Below, piece after piece: positions 36,382 through 44,680 of a stretch of 64,000 nt of DNA. Source of the DNA: Bacteroidota bacterium (GTDB lineage: Bacteria > Bacteroidota > Ignavibacteria > UBA10030 > UBA8401). Position 1 is the stretch's first letter. Each line of letters opens with the position of its first letter. The notes beneath the pieces are model-generated. The model did no database searches. It was given only the letters and a program-made list of their open reading frames with translations, and was not told the origin of the DNA. The stretch lies in NCBI GenBank assembly GCA_041658205.1, contig JBBAAO010000001.1, positions 2,666,001-2,730,000 of the forward strand. The letters run 5' to 3'. The position numbers were made by a program, and so were the translations under genes.

Positions 36382-37356
36382 TTAAGAATATTCCAATTCC
36401 GACGAATCACCGATGTTAATCCGTTTGAACCCGCCGGTAATGTGAGCATTACTGCCAATGATAGAACCATCCAACAACACTTTCTCAACCGTTGCATGTT
36501 CACTCACAATTGAATTTTTTACAACCGCATCTATGACACTTGCACCGTCGGCAATTGTTGCGTATGGACCAATAACTGAACGTTCAACTTTTGCAGTCGG
36601 GGCAATAAAGACCGGAGGAATGATAACAACACCTTCATGAATTCCATTCGTCTTTGTTTCATTCAACAGGTGACGATTTGTATCTAACAATGTCTCCGGT
36701 TTCCCACAATCGTACCATCCTTCAATACCAAACGTTGTCAGTTTTTCGCCGCGCTCAATCATCGCTTGAAGACCGTCAGTCAACTGATACTCATTCTTCG
36801 TACGAACGTCACGTTTGATATTTTCCTTTAGACATTCGATTAACACATCTGGATGTTTAATAAAATATAGTCCTACGATCGCCAAATTGCTCGTAGGATT
36901 CTCTGGCTTCTCGATCAATTTAGTAATGAATCCATCTGTCGTCTCTGCTACACCAAACCGTCGAGGATCCTGAACTTCTTTCACCCCAATGGTCGAATAA
37001 TCACTCTTAATCATTTTTCCAAGATCGACATCAAAAACAGTGTCTCCAAGAATAATCAAAATAGGGTCTTTGGAGATTGTGTGACGAGAAAGATAAATTG
37101 CATGTCCAAGACCTAACCGTTCTTCCTGTTCAACAAAATCGACTTTGATCTTATAATTTTCAGTAATGTATTCTTTAATAAGATCACCCAGATACCCAAC
37201 AATGATTGTTGCAGAATCAAACCCTTCGGTGATAATCTTATCCATAATGTGACCGATAATCGGTTTACCGGCAACATTCAGGAGCACCTTTGGAACTGTG
37301 TATGTATGCGGACGAAGTCTACTTCCAACTCCGGCCACAGGAATAATAGCGCGCAT
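36382..37356 (-). CDS. Sugar-phosphate nucleotidyltransferase with left-handed beta-helix
   Basis: The start is placed at the ATG ending at 37356, where the catalytic domain begins (MRAIIPVAGVGSRLRPHTY), leaving 324 residues; the 78-codon upstream extension has no family features. The GxGxRLxP loop, PKVLLNVAGKPIIGHI and ILGDTVFD are the nucleotide and metal sites, followed by GLYFIKHPDVL and EGWYDCGKPETLL. C-terminal hexapeptide repeats (about residues 245-315) form a beta-helix. It probably makes dTDP- or UDP-glucose-type donors for surface glycans. The sugar is not certain. Confidence 0.88.
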   Translation of the reverse strand: MRAIIPVAGVGSRLRPHTYTVPKVLLNVAGKPIIGHIMDKIITEGFDSATIIVGYLGDLIKEYITENYKIKVDFVEQEERLGLGHAIYLSRHTISKDPILIILGDTVFDVDLGKMIKSDYSTIGVKEVQDPRRFGVAETTDGFITKLIEKPENPTSNLAIVGLYFIKHPDVLIECLKENIKRDVRTKNEYQLTDGLQAMIERGEKLTTFGIEGWYDCGKPETLLDTNRHLLNETKTNGIHEGVVIIPPVFIAPTAKVERSVIGPYATIADGASVIDAVVKNSIVSEHATVEKVLLDGSIIGSNAHITGGFKRINIGDSSELEYS

Positions 37357-37472
37357 AAATTCTCTAAATTGGCATAAAAGGTACCGAAAATCTGACTCAG
37401 AAGCAAAATATCCTTCCTTATTCAGTAATCCTCCATAACAAAATGCGTCACTCCAATTTTTCTCCAACCTTT

Positions 37473-37510
37473 GGCTCCAATTGACCGGCGGGTTAGAGTA
37501 TATGTATATA
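37473..37510 (+). promoter_or_regulatory. Upstream element A: GGCTCCAA-N15-GAGTATATGTA (before HNH gene)
   Basis: GGCTCCAA at 37473-37480 is followed, 23 bases start-to-start, by GAGTATATGTATATA at 37496. The same two blocks with the same 23-base spacing occur at 42790-42830 before the small-peptide gene. Within it, TTGACC (37481) and TATATA (37505) also form a conventional -35/-10 pair with an 18-base spacer. The first ATG (37540) follows about 30 bases later. Confidence 0.5.
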
Positions 37511-37539
37511 GAAAGCAAAAAATCATCTGAAAGGTGTAC

Positions 37540-37872
37540 ATGGATATTAACAATAGATTCTCCGAACCGAAAAAAGATCACTTTTCTCAAACACTTAAAA
37601 GCCTTTTTTCAGCGAATACCAATGCAATGCTTGAACAATATGATCCCTACACAATAAATGCTGTTTGGGAAAAAGCGAGTAAAGAATTCGGATTTTATTT
37701 TTTCAGACGCGATCATTTAGGAAAAATTATTGCAAAACACGAATTTGGAAAAAAAAATCAATATGGCTGGGAAATTGTTCAAATCGTCCCGAGATCAAAC
37801 GGTGGTACAAATTCGATTGATAATTTACTCCCCCTTCATTGGGAAAATGTACAAATGAAAGGAGACCGTTGA
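37540..37872 (+). CDS. HNH-fold protein with degenerate catalytic motif
   Basis: I choose the ATG at 37540, with AAAGG a few bases upstream, over the GTG at 37534; the product has 110 residues. The C-terminal 40 residues show the HNH (beta-beta-alpha-metal) layout: YGWEIVQIVPRSNGGTNSID, NLLPLHWENVQ and KGDR. In active relatives the first strand ends in DH; here it is VQ, so the general-base histidine is missing, while the NL-PLH and N-x3-K parts remain. Residues 1-65 are helical. It may bind DNA without cutting it, or be inactive. It is followed by the sigma-like gene 130 bases downstream. Confidence 0.75.
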   Translation: MDINNRFSEPKKDHFSQTLKSLFSANTNAMLEQYDPYTINAVWEKASKEFGFYFFRRDHLGKIIAKHEFGKKNQYGWEIVQIVPRSNGGTNSIDNLLPLHWENVQMKGDR

Positions 37873-37908
37873 CACCTTCATGATATGATGGGTTGGGAAA
37901 ACTAAGAG

Positions 37909-37967
37909 CAATATATTGCAGTGCTGAACTACGGTTTGTATATTTTGAATACACTATACTGCAATAT
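37909..37967. repeat. Inverted repeat in the promoter region of the sigma-like gene
   Basis: ATATTGCAGT (37913-37922) is repeated inverted as ACTGCAATAT (37958-37967), with a TATTTTGAATACACTATACT tract between them that could hold a -10 box. Together they lie 40-95 bases before the sigma-like gene start at 38006, so this may be an operator for autoregulation. No gene is seen in 37873-38005. Confidence 0.35.
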
Positions 37968-38005
37968 GCAGGCGCTCAAATTCTACCATCGTTTAGATAC
38001 TATCA

Positions 38006-38758
38006 ATGCATCATACTGATCACACGTTAGACATTATCCTTTTACGCACTGACAAAGATGAATTCATCCTTCGTTGTCAAAGGATCGTTAAAATTGTTGT
38101 TAAACACTTTATTAAAAACAGATTATTTTCTGCACATCATATTCATGACATTATACAATCAGTAAATGAAGAGTTGATTAAGCGACTTCCCAGTATTGAA
38201 AAGAATTTCAATGGTAAGGTTCTTTTGGTTACTTACATGAACGTCGTCATCCGGAACATTTGCCTGGACATACACGATAGCGAACGACACGAACTCAATA
38301 CAGTATCACTGGAGACGTTTGACCATCCTGCAGAAGAATCTGAAATTTTTCGAACACTAAACATTGATGATGAATTACACCGATTAATCATGGCCTTAAA
38401 GCTTTATAACGCCCAAGCACCCAAAATCATTATCTGTCTTAAAATCTATTTTCGATTGCCCGTTACGAAACAGGAAATTAATGAATGTTTTACGTTGAGT
38501 ACCTACCTAGACCGGAATTCAATTTTCACCCTTTTGGGAGGGAACTATGACGAACGTTTGGAAGTAGAGAATTTCAATATTATTGCACCTTCCATGAATA
38601 GACAGGAAGGAAATACAACATCAGGCGCTTCACTTCGCCGATGGACGCAGGATCATCTGTACAAAGTCATTACAATTTTAAACGGTAAGAGTCGTCACAG
38701 ATCCCATACAAAGGAAACAGTAAAAACCTTACTTGAACATTACACATTTGGAAGATAA
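38006..38758 (+). CDS. Divergent sigma-70-like protein
   Basis: A 250-residue protein. Residues about 20-95 resemble sigma region 2: FILRCQRIVKIVVKHFIKN, then SAHHIHDIIQSVNEELIKRL, NFNGKVLLVTYMNVVIRNIC and LDIHDSE, matching the DIIQ and TY-x-x-VIRN core of ECF-type factors. The rest (about 100-250) is helical and diverged; a late LRRWTQDHLYKVITILNGK could be a region 4 remnant or a different domain. No Pro-rich linker is obvious. The next gene, five bases on, encodes a zinc-finger anti-sigma-like membrane protein, which supports a sigma role. Direct activity is inferred. Confidence 0.65.
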   Translation: MHHTDHTLDIILLRTDKDEFILRCQRIVKIVVKHFIKNRLFSAHHIHDIIQSVNEELIKRLPSIEKNFNGKVLLVTYMNVVIRNICLDIHDSERHELNTVSLETFDHPAEESEIFRTLNIDDELHRLIMALKLYNAQAPKIIICLKIYFRLPVTKQEINECFTLSTYLDRNSIFTLLGGNYDERLEVENFNIIAPSMNRQEGNTTSGASLRRWTQDHLYKVITILNGKSRHRSHTKETVKTLLEHYTFGR

Positions 38759-38763
38759 TTTTT

Positions 38764-39507
38764 ATGAAAACAATCACAGCACAACAGACATTCTTTACAA
38801 AACAACATCATCTTGATGAAAATGGCATCGCTTTGTATGTGGATGCATTGCACCTTGAACATCTCTCCCAGCTGCCAAAAGAAATTCTCCAACATGTTGA
38901 ACATTGCGAGGAATGCAAATTGCAAATTGTTGAAGTATTTGACCTCGTTCAAGAAGGCATGGAAGAAAAAACCATACAGCATCCATTCTTTGATATCAAA
39001 CCTTCAAAAATGCATTACTTTATACAATCATATCGAATCGCCGCCATCTTTATCCTGGCTGCATTAATTGGAACATTATATTTTCTTTTCATTCAAAAAG
39101 AATTGACCGTCACACCAGAAATTTCCAAGTCATTACTATTGAATGATTCTGTAAAAGCACGCAAGAATATCTCTTCCCAAAAACCGATAAATGATCTGCT
39201 AGCAGATTCATTTTCTCCTTCGCCGAATTTGGACGATGTAGTGCATACAGAATATCGTTCTTCGACGATCGAAGTAATCTCACCAGAGAATGGAGCAATT
39301 GTACATTCACCAATTACCTTTCATTGGAATCAATATGATAAACCGGTAAAAATCAAAATCCTCACCAATCGAGAAATTACTATTCTGACATCGATTGTAC
39401 AGAAAAATACTTTTGTGACGGCAAAGACCTTTCCGCCAGGATTATATTACTGGAAATTGGAATCGGATGATGAATTGCTTTTTGTGGGTAAGTTTTTCGT
39501 GAAGTAG
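38764..39507 (+). CDS. Anti-sigma-like membrane protein with Ig-like periplasmic domain
   Basis: A 247-residue protein in three parts. The cytoplasmic N-terminus has an H-x3-C-x2-C zinc anti-sigma motif (HVEHCEEC, H44, C48, C51) inside a helical region. A single transmembrane helix follows at about residues 91-110. The C-terminal part (about 167-247) is a beta-sandwich of Ig/fibronectin type: IEVISPENGAIVHSPITFHW and a final GLYYWKLESDDELLFVGKFF. The layout is that of a membrane-tethered anti-sigma whose outer domain could sense or be cleaved. It is cotranscribed with the sigma-like gene and converges on the CHAT gene two bases away. Confidence 0.75.
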   Translation: MKTITAQQTFFTKQHHLDENGIALYVDALHLEHLSQLPKEILQHVEHCEECKLQIVEVFDLVQEGMEEKTIQHPFFDIKPSKMHYFIQSYRIAAIFILAALIGTLYFLFIQKELTVTPEISKSLLLNDSVKARKNISSQKPINDLLADSFSPSPNLDDVVHTEYRSSTIEVISPENGAIVHSPITFHWNQYDKPVKIKILTNREITILTSIVQKNTFVTAKTFPPGLYYWKLESDDELLFVGKFFVK

Positions 39508-39509
39508 GA

Positions 39510-42500
39510 TTATTTCCCGATGAGCACAAATCCGCTCCACTTGCCGGGAAATGATGTTTCTTGAGATCGAATCATGGACAGTTTTGCCAAACGGAGCGAT
39601 GATGCATACGATTTTCCCTCGGCAATATTTTTATACAGTTCATCCATCAATGCATAGGTCTGTTTATCGGAGACCTTCCAGAGTGAAAAGATAATATTCT
39701 TTGCTCCAGCATACAACAAACCTCGAGAAAGAGCTATCATTCCTTCACCATGAATTAATTGACCGATACCGCTTTCGCAGCTGCTCAGAACAACTAATTG
39801 TGCTTTTAAATTTAGATTACATGTTTCATTCAAATAGAGGATGCCGTCATCATCCTCCGAAGTTGTTTGGGGCTGTGAGAAAATTACGGCGGAGAGCTTC
39901 GGATTTTTCTCGTTAATAAAGCCATGAGTTGCTATGTGGACTATATCATAAAGGGGTGAAAAGAATTTGAAATTCTTCTCACTTGCAGAAGTGTGAAGGA
40001 AATTCTTAACGGTTGCCTGATGATTTTTGAGCGTATTACTGATTGAAACAATTTCATTCTCAGAATATTTCAGTTCATTAAATTTCTTACCGTCCAAGGT
40101 GATAGAACGAACATCCGATATGCCGCTCTCTTCCGCAAAAGTTCGATTTGCAAATACATCACTGTTCTTGGAAGAATCTTTGAATACCGGAGCAAATCCG
40201 GCAAAACTTGGACTAGTAACTATATGCCCTGCATCCTTTTTCTGCTGCGTAAGATCAAACGATGCAGAATATGAATATGAAATATCATACTGAGAAATGA
40301 GATATTCCAATTTTGTAAAATCGATAGATCCTGTAGCACTTTTACTCATCGGCAATGCTTCAAATGGGATATAATGTAAGAATCCGTCGGGAACTATGAT
40401 CAATTTTTTAGTTTGCAATCTGTCCAAATTCAATGGTTTCACAAGCGAAACATACAATTCACTTCCGGTTGCTCTGTACAGTTCTGCATCAATTGTTTTC
40501 AACGATGAAGAAAATTGACGGACCATTCTTCCAATGTGTTCAGTTCCATTTACCTTTTTTAGAGACAGCGACGTTTTTGAGACAGAAAAAAGATAAATTT
40601 TCTTCTCGTCGATGAAATATTCAACCAACATTTCATCATCAGCAAGATGATGCTGTACTTCACCGAGTGAAAATGAATACTTTGCATACTTCAATGCGTA
40701 GTATTTTGGGTATTTTTTTTCTAATAGTTCAATGAGAGCCTGATGTTTTTGTTTCAATTCAAAATGTTCGTTTTCATATACCCTCACCAATACGCCTTTT
40801 ATTTCATTTGATTCCGATAGCCGGGAAATGGCAGTTTCAAGATACGCAATGCGATTTAATAGTTCGTTTTCAACATGCAATATCGAATCAGGTATATCAG
40901 CAACCCGTTTAGCATTACCATCAAACAATCGTTCAAGCAAAACATTTCCTTTGCTTCTATCGGCAATCACGAACGCCTGTTCAAGATATTTTTGTTGCTT
41001 TGTTTTTTCATACAATTGTAGAGCAGTTCTGCATCCTTTTCTATAAAGAGAAGCTCCCAATTCAGCAAGATAAAACTTTGAAGCATCGGAAGAATACTGT
41101 TTCCGCACATCATCTAAAATATTGAGTGATTGAGTGTAATGATTAAACGCCGAAATGAGATCACCCAGATTGGAATGACGTTCGAATAATTGTTCAAAAA
41201 TATCAGCCTTACCAGTAATAACATTCAATATTTCTCTTTTGTAAATACTTTTTTCAATGTCCGCTTCGGAAGGGAGCATATGAACATCGCTGCTGTTACT
41301 CGTCACTGTTAAATCAAATAATGCTTTTTGATAATAGTTTAACGCTTTATCAAACATTTTTTGATGCAGAGCAAGCTCACCAAAGCGCTGCTGGAGAATT
41401 GCGCTTTGGAGGATATTTTTTTCCTGAGAATGTTTTTCAATCTTTAATGCCATTTGCAAACTCGACAATGCAGAATCGCATTTCCCTTTAGAAATATACA
41501 CTTTGCCGATGGATGCATGGAGTGAGGATAAATCATTGCGAGAAAGCGAGTCAGTAACACGTTCACGCGCTGTTATCGCTTTTCTGTAGTACCGAATAGC
41601 ATCATCATAATGTTTTGTATTGAAATAAATTCCAGCTAATTGTTCATACCTGAATCCAACCTGAGGATGATATTGTCCGAATGCCTGCTCAAATAGTAGT
41701 ATTCCCTTTTCGGATGACGATATTGCCAGTTCCGACATACCAATGTTGTTATATACTTCACCAAGAAGGATATGTGCTCCACCAACAGCGGATAGTTTTT
41801 GAGGATATTTTCGAACGAAAATATCTAGGGAATGAAGGAGGTGATCTTTTGCTTTTTCAAAATCTCCGAGAGCAGTATACATCTCCCCAAGTTTTGCATA
41901 TGCGCTTGCTACGTTTGCATGTTCAGGGAGAGAAAGCGATTGATATATTTCAATTGCCCTTTTTCCATGCTCAATAGCTTGCACAAAGTCACCCCTGTTA
42001 AATAAAGATGACATTGTATAAATATGATTTGTCGCAGCATCGGATGTGGATTGAAGTTGAAGAGTTTCGAGAATTTTCAATGCATGTTGATAATACGTTA
42101 AAGCATTATCAAATTTGTTTTGATCGTCATATACCGTACCGATCATTGTGAGCGTATTGGCAAGATTATTATTTTTCTCTCCGAATAATTTATACCGTAT
42201 ATCATACGCAGTATTGAATGCTTCGATTGACTTCTTGTAATCCCCCTTAGCTTTTTGCCCAAGACCCAGCATATAATACGCCGAGGCGGTCTGTTCGTGA
42301 TTCACCCCAACGGTGTAAGTATTATACTCAATACTTTTTTCTGCATATACAATTGAGACCGAAAATTCCTCTGATGCAAAAAAACAATACGCTAACATCG
42401 AATATACTGTTCCCATGTGCGAACATTGTCTGCATTTTTTTTCGATGTGTATTTGTTCAATATCTGCAAGCAATGTGCTGGCTTCTTTTACAGTACCAAG

Positions 42501-42758
42501 GCGCACTAGACTCTTCGCTGTTCCAATCCGTGCATCTACATAGTAATTAATTTGTCCAGTCGATTGCCACGTATCGGACGCTTTTTTATAATAGACCTCA
42601 GAACTGTCGAATTGAGATTCATTGAAAAATCTCTCGGCCAGTGTCGTTTGGATATTTCCCTTCAGAGAGTCCGAAATAATATCCGCGGAAAATGATCCCT
42701 GAAATACCAGGAAAACTAAAAAGAGTCTATTTTTAAGTAATTTCGACAATTTTAACAA
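39510..42758 (-). CDS. Exported TPR-CHAT domain protein (caspase-like protease)
   Basis: A 1082-residue protein. The N-terminus is a signal peptide (LFLVFLVFQGSFSAD, about residues 12-26). About ten tetratricopeptide repeats fill residues 30-510 (for example TIGTVYDDQNKFDNALTYYQ and KLGEMYTALGDFEKAKDH). A coiled-coil region follows (about 560-700). The C-terminal CHAT domain carries the caspase-type dyad: His945 in IVHIATHGFINEKN and Cys994 in VVLSSCESGIG, with FSLWKVSDKQTY beyond. It is a predicted protease acting in the periplasm or outer membrane space. It starts at TTG. No CRISPR or gRAMP gene is nearby. Confidence 0.88.
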   Translation of the reverse strand: MLKLSKLLKNRLFLVFLVFQGSFSADIISDSLKGNIQTTLAERFFNESQFDSSEVYYKKASDTWQSTGQINYYVDARIGTAKSLVRLGTVKEASTLLADIEQIHIEKKCRQCSHMGTVYSMLAYCFFASEEFSVSIVYAEKSIEYNTYTVGVNHEQTASAYYMLGLGQKAKGDYKKSIEAFNTAYDIRYKLFGEKNNNLANTLTMIGTVYDDQNKFDNALTYYQHALKILETLQLQSTSDAATNHIYTMSSLFNRGDFVQAIEHGKRAIEIYQSLSLPEHANVASAYAKLGEMYTALGDFEKAKDHLLHSLDIFVRKYPQKLSAVGGAHILLGEVYNNIGMSELAISSSEKGILLFEQAFGQYHPQVGFRYEQLAGIYFNTKHYDDAIRYYRKAITARERVTDSLSRNDLSSLHASIGKVYISKGKCDSALSSLQMALKIEKHSQEKNILQSAILQQRFGELALHQKMFDKALNYYQKALFDLTVTSNSSDVHMLPSEADIEKSIYKREILNVITGKADIFEQLFERHSNLGDLISAFNHYTQSLNILDDVRKQYSSDASKFYLAELGASLYRKGCRTALQLYEKTKQQKYLEQAFVIADRSKGNVLLERLFDGNAKRVADIPDSILHVENELLNRIAYLETAISRLSESNEIKGVLVRVYENEHFELKQKHQALIELLEKKYPKYYALKYAKYSFSLGEVQHHLADDEMLVEYFIDEKKIYLFSVSKTSLSLKKVNGTEHIGRMVRQFSSSLKTIDAELYRATGSELYVSLVKPLNLDRLQTKKLIIVPDGFLHYIPFEALPMSKSATGSIDFTKLEYLISQYDISYSYSASFDLTQQKKDAGHIVTSPSFAGFAPVFKDSSKNSDVFANRTFAEESGISDVRSITLDGKKFNELKYSENEIVSISNTLKNHQATVKNFLHTSASEKNFKFFSPLYDIVHIATHGFINEKNPKLSAVIFSQPQTTSEDDDGILYLNETCNLNLKAQLVVLSSCESGIGQLIHGEGMIALSRGLLYAGAKNIIFSLWKVSDKQTYALMDELYKNIAEGKSYASSLRLAKLSMIRSQETSFPGKWSGFVLIGK

Positions 42759-42789
42759 CGCTTAAAATTAATTATTTTTTTCTGAATAT

Positions 42790-42831
42790 GGCTCCAAAAC
42801 AGACCGCTCGTGGAGTATATGTACATATACA
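42790..42831 (+). promoter_or_regulatory. Upstream element B: GGCTCCAA-N15-GAGTATATGTA (before peptide gene)
   Basis: GGCTCCAA (42790-42797) and GAGTATATGTACATATAC (from 42813) repeat the element at 37473 with identical 23-base spacing. The second block contains a perfect 16-base palindrome GTATATGTACATATAC (about 42815-42830). It lies 46 bases before the small-peptide ATG and also in the leader of the divergent CHAT gene. Whether it is a promoter for the local sigma or an operator is not known. Confidence 0.5.
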
Positions 42832-42876
42832 CACAAACTTCACAACACCATTATCAAAACACTATTTGGAGCATTT

Positions 42877-43014
42877 ATGTCAAATCTTCTTACAACCATT
42901 TCGATTCTTATTGTGTTGGGAATTGCAATCGAAACCACCTCATTATCAATAGAAACCACTGTTACCGTAGAAGCGTGCGGTGATCCCATAGGAACATTAC
43001 CGCCACCACAGTAA
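42877..43014 (+). CDS. Small secreted or membrane peptide (45 residues)
   Basis: An ATG at 42877 with GGAG seven bases upstream opens a 45-codon frame. Residues 3-20 are hydrophobic (LLTTISILIVLGIAIE), like a signal or membrane segment. The remainder is a Thr/Glu-rich stretch and a distinctive tail ending ACGDPIGTLPPPQ with a single Cys. It is too short for automated calling but has a good ribosome-binding site and a dedicated upstream element. It lies back to back with the CHAT protease gene and could be its substrate or a signal. Function not known. Confidence 0.65.
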   Translation: MSNLLTTISILIVLGIAIETTSLSIETTVTVEACGDPIGTLPPPQ

Positions 43015-43178
43015 TCTAAACGAGAGATATTTTACCGACGTGGACCTCTCGGGTGAGCTAAACCCAATGCAAGGTAAATAAAAAAAATACAAAGGGAAAC
43101 AATAGTCTCTGTGCAGATCTATGGTATTTCCAGTAGAATTCGATTAATTCATTTACCTGATGCTTAAAGGACTTTTTG

Positions 43179-43580
43179 ATGACTTCCCATGACCGTAGAA
43201 CTTCAACAATCAGTAAGGCGAAAACCTTATTGATTATTGATGATGAACTATCTTTTGTAGAAGTGACCAAAATATTGATGGAAATAGCCGGTTATAAGGT
43301 GCTTACCGCATATGATGGTCTGGAAGGAATAACTGCATTTAAAAAAAACCTTGAGACCGTCGATGTAATAATCTGCGATCTTAATATGCCAAAACTGGGG
43401 GGACATAAAGCAATACATAGTTTTCTTTCTTTGAAGCCAACAATCAAAATATTGGTCATCAGCGGATCGATTATGGAAGAAGATATTCCGACCTATTTAG
43501 AACCGGGAAAAATTGAATTTCTCCGGAAGCCATTTTTAACGGACACACTGTTAGAAACAATTAGTCATTTATTAGTTTGA
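43179..43580 (+). CDS. Single-domain response regulator (CheY-like receiver)
   Basis: The start at 43179 follows AAAGGA by eight bases; it gives 133 residues. The receiver hallmarks are present: acidic pocket LLIIDDELSF, phosphoacceptor Asp in DVIICDLNMPKLGG, a Ser in VISGSIM and the conserved Lys in FLRKPF. There is no output domain, so it must act by protein contact. It follows the peptide gene by 165 bases and precedes an HTH gene by 25 bases. No histidine kinase is in the window. Confidence 0.9.
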   Translation: MTSHDRRTSTISKAKTLLIIDDELSFVEVTKILMEIAGYKVLTAYDGLEGITAFKKNLETVDVIICDLNMPKLGGHKAIHSFLSLKPTIKILVISGSIMEEDIPTYLEPGKIEFLRKPFLTDTLLETISHLLV

Positions 43581-43605
43581 TTTTCTATTGCATACGTGAG
43601 ATGAA

Positions 43606-43887
43606 ATGAATGAAGAGCTGCTTACTACGGAAGATCTTTCAAGGCTATTACAAGTAAGTAAGTCCACCATAAAGCGTTGGACTGATGAGGGAAGGTTACG
43701 ATGTTTCAGAACGCCGGGCGGACATAGAAAATTTAGACTTTCGAATGTTCTTGAGTTCGTTATACAATACCACTATGATAACGATTTGACAAAATCTTTG
43801 CTCAACCCTAATTCAGAATCTCTCCTTTCAGCGAATGACGTTTCCAAAAAAATATTATTACGGGAAAAACAGAGACAAGCAGTATAA
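43606..43887 (+). CDS. MerR/excisionase-type helix-turn-helix protein
   Basis: A 93-residue DNA-binding protein. Residues 5-52 form a winged HTH of the MerR-like excisionase/B12-regulator type: LLTTEDLSRLLQVSKSTIKR, WTDEGRLRCFRTPGGHRKFR. The GGHRKFR wing is a hallmark of this group. The rest is a short polar tail with no ligand domain. It is 25 bases from the CheY-like gene and likely cotranscribed, so a receiver and a DNA-binding protein may act as one split regulator. Confidence 0.88.
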   Translation: MNEELLTTEDLSRLLQVSKSTIKRWTDEGRLRCFRTPGGHRKFRLSNVLEFVIQYHYDNDLTKSLLNPNSESLLSANDVSKKILLREKQRQAV

Positions 43888-43892
43888 TCAAC

Positions 43893-44666
43893 TCATTTTT
43901 CTATTTTCCACTGTTTTAGGTTTTCTATTAAGGCGTAATTCGTCAAGTCGAATTGAATTGGAGTAATAGACACTTTATTATTCAAAATTGCTCGCTGATC
44001 AATGTCCTCTTCTTCATCCAACTCCACTAATTCCCCTTTCAGCCAAAAATATTGTTTGTTTCCCGGATCGCGCCGTGCTTCAAATTCATCGTTCCAGATT
44101 GATTTTCCCTGCCGTGTGATAACAACCCCTTGAATCTCTTTTTCCAATAATGGGGGAACATTAACATTCAATAACGTTCCATTCGGCAGACCGTGCTCAG
44201 TAACTTTTAATGCAAGTTGACGAGCAAATTTTGCCGCATACGAAAAATCTGCATTGGCTTCAAATGTTGTTAATGACATTGCGAATGAGGGAATACCAAG
44301 AATTGTCCCTTCCGTCGCCGCAGAAACAGTTCCCGAATAAATAACACTGATTGCCGTATTTGAACCATGATTGATGCCTGAAATGACAAGATCAGGTTTT
44401 GTCTTCATGACATTTCGGATAGCAAGTTTTACGCAGTCCGCCGGCGTTCCGTCAACCGCATAACCAAAAAAATCTCCGTCTTTTTTTACTTCCCGCACAC
44501 GTAGTGGACGATGAACAGTGATCGCATGTCCAACCGCACTTTGCTGACTGTCCGGTGCAACAATTGTTACTTCTGCAATTGTCTGTAATTCTTTTACTAA
44601 TGCACTTAATCCTTCTGCTAAAATACCATCATCATTGGAAACTAAAATTGAAAGTTTCTTTTTCAT
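43893..44666 (-). CDS. surE: 5'/3'-nucleotidase SurE
   Basis: A 257-residue SurE. Landmarks: ILVSNDDGILAEGLSALV (metal-binding Asp pair), APDSQQSAVGHAITVHRPLR, VDGTPADCVKLAI, VISGINHGSNTAISVIYSGT, VSAATEGTILGIPSFAMSL and LLNVNVPPL. It hydrolyses nucleoside monophosphates and exopolyphosphate and is a survival factor in stationary phase. It lies convergent to the HTH gene and divergent from the tRNA. Confidence 0.96.
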   Translation of the reverse strand: MKKKLSILVSNDDGILAEGLSALVKELQTIAEVTIVAPDSQQSAVGHAITVHRPLRVREVKKDGDFFGYAVDGTPADCVKLAIRNVMKTKPDLVISGINHGSNTAISVIYSGTVSAATEGTILGIPSFAMSLTTFEANADFSYAAKFARQLALKVTEHGLPNGTLLNVNVPPLLEKEIQGVVITRQGKSIWNDEFEARRDPGNKQYFWLKGELVELDEEEDIDQRAILNNKVSITPIQFDLTNYALIENLKQWKIEK

Positions 44667-44680
44667 AATTAAATCTTACC

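Noticed and set aside
43021..43051. Hairpin CGAGAG / CTCTCG after the peptide gene.
   Set aside because: The stem is only six pairs with a long loop and no T run; it may be a weak terminator but is not supported.
37473..43887. CRISPR-linked (type III-E) TPR-CHAT system.
   Set aside because: No repeat-spacer array, gRAMP or Csx30-like gene was seen, and this CHAT protein has a signal peptide.
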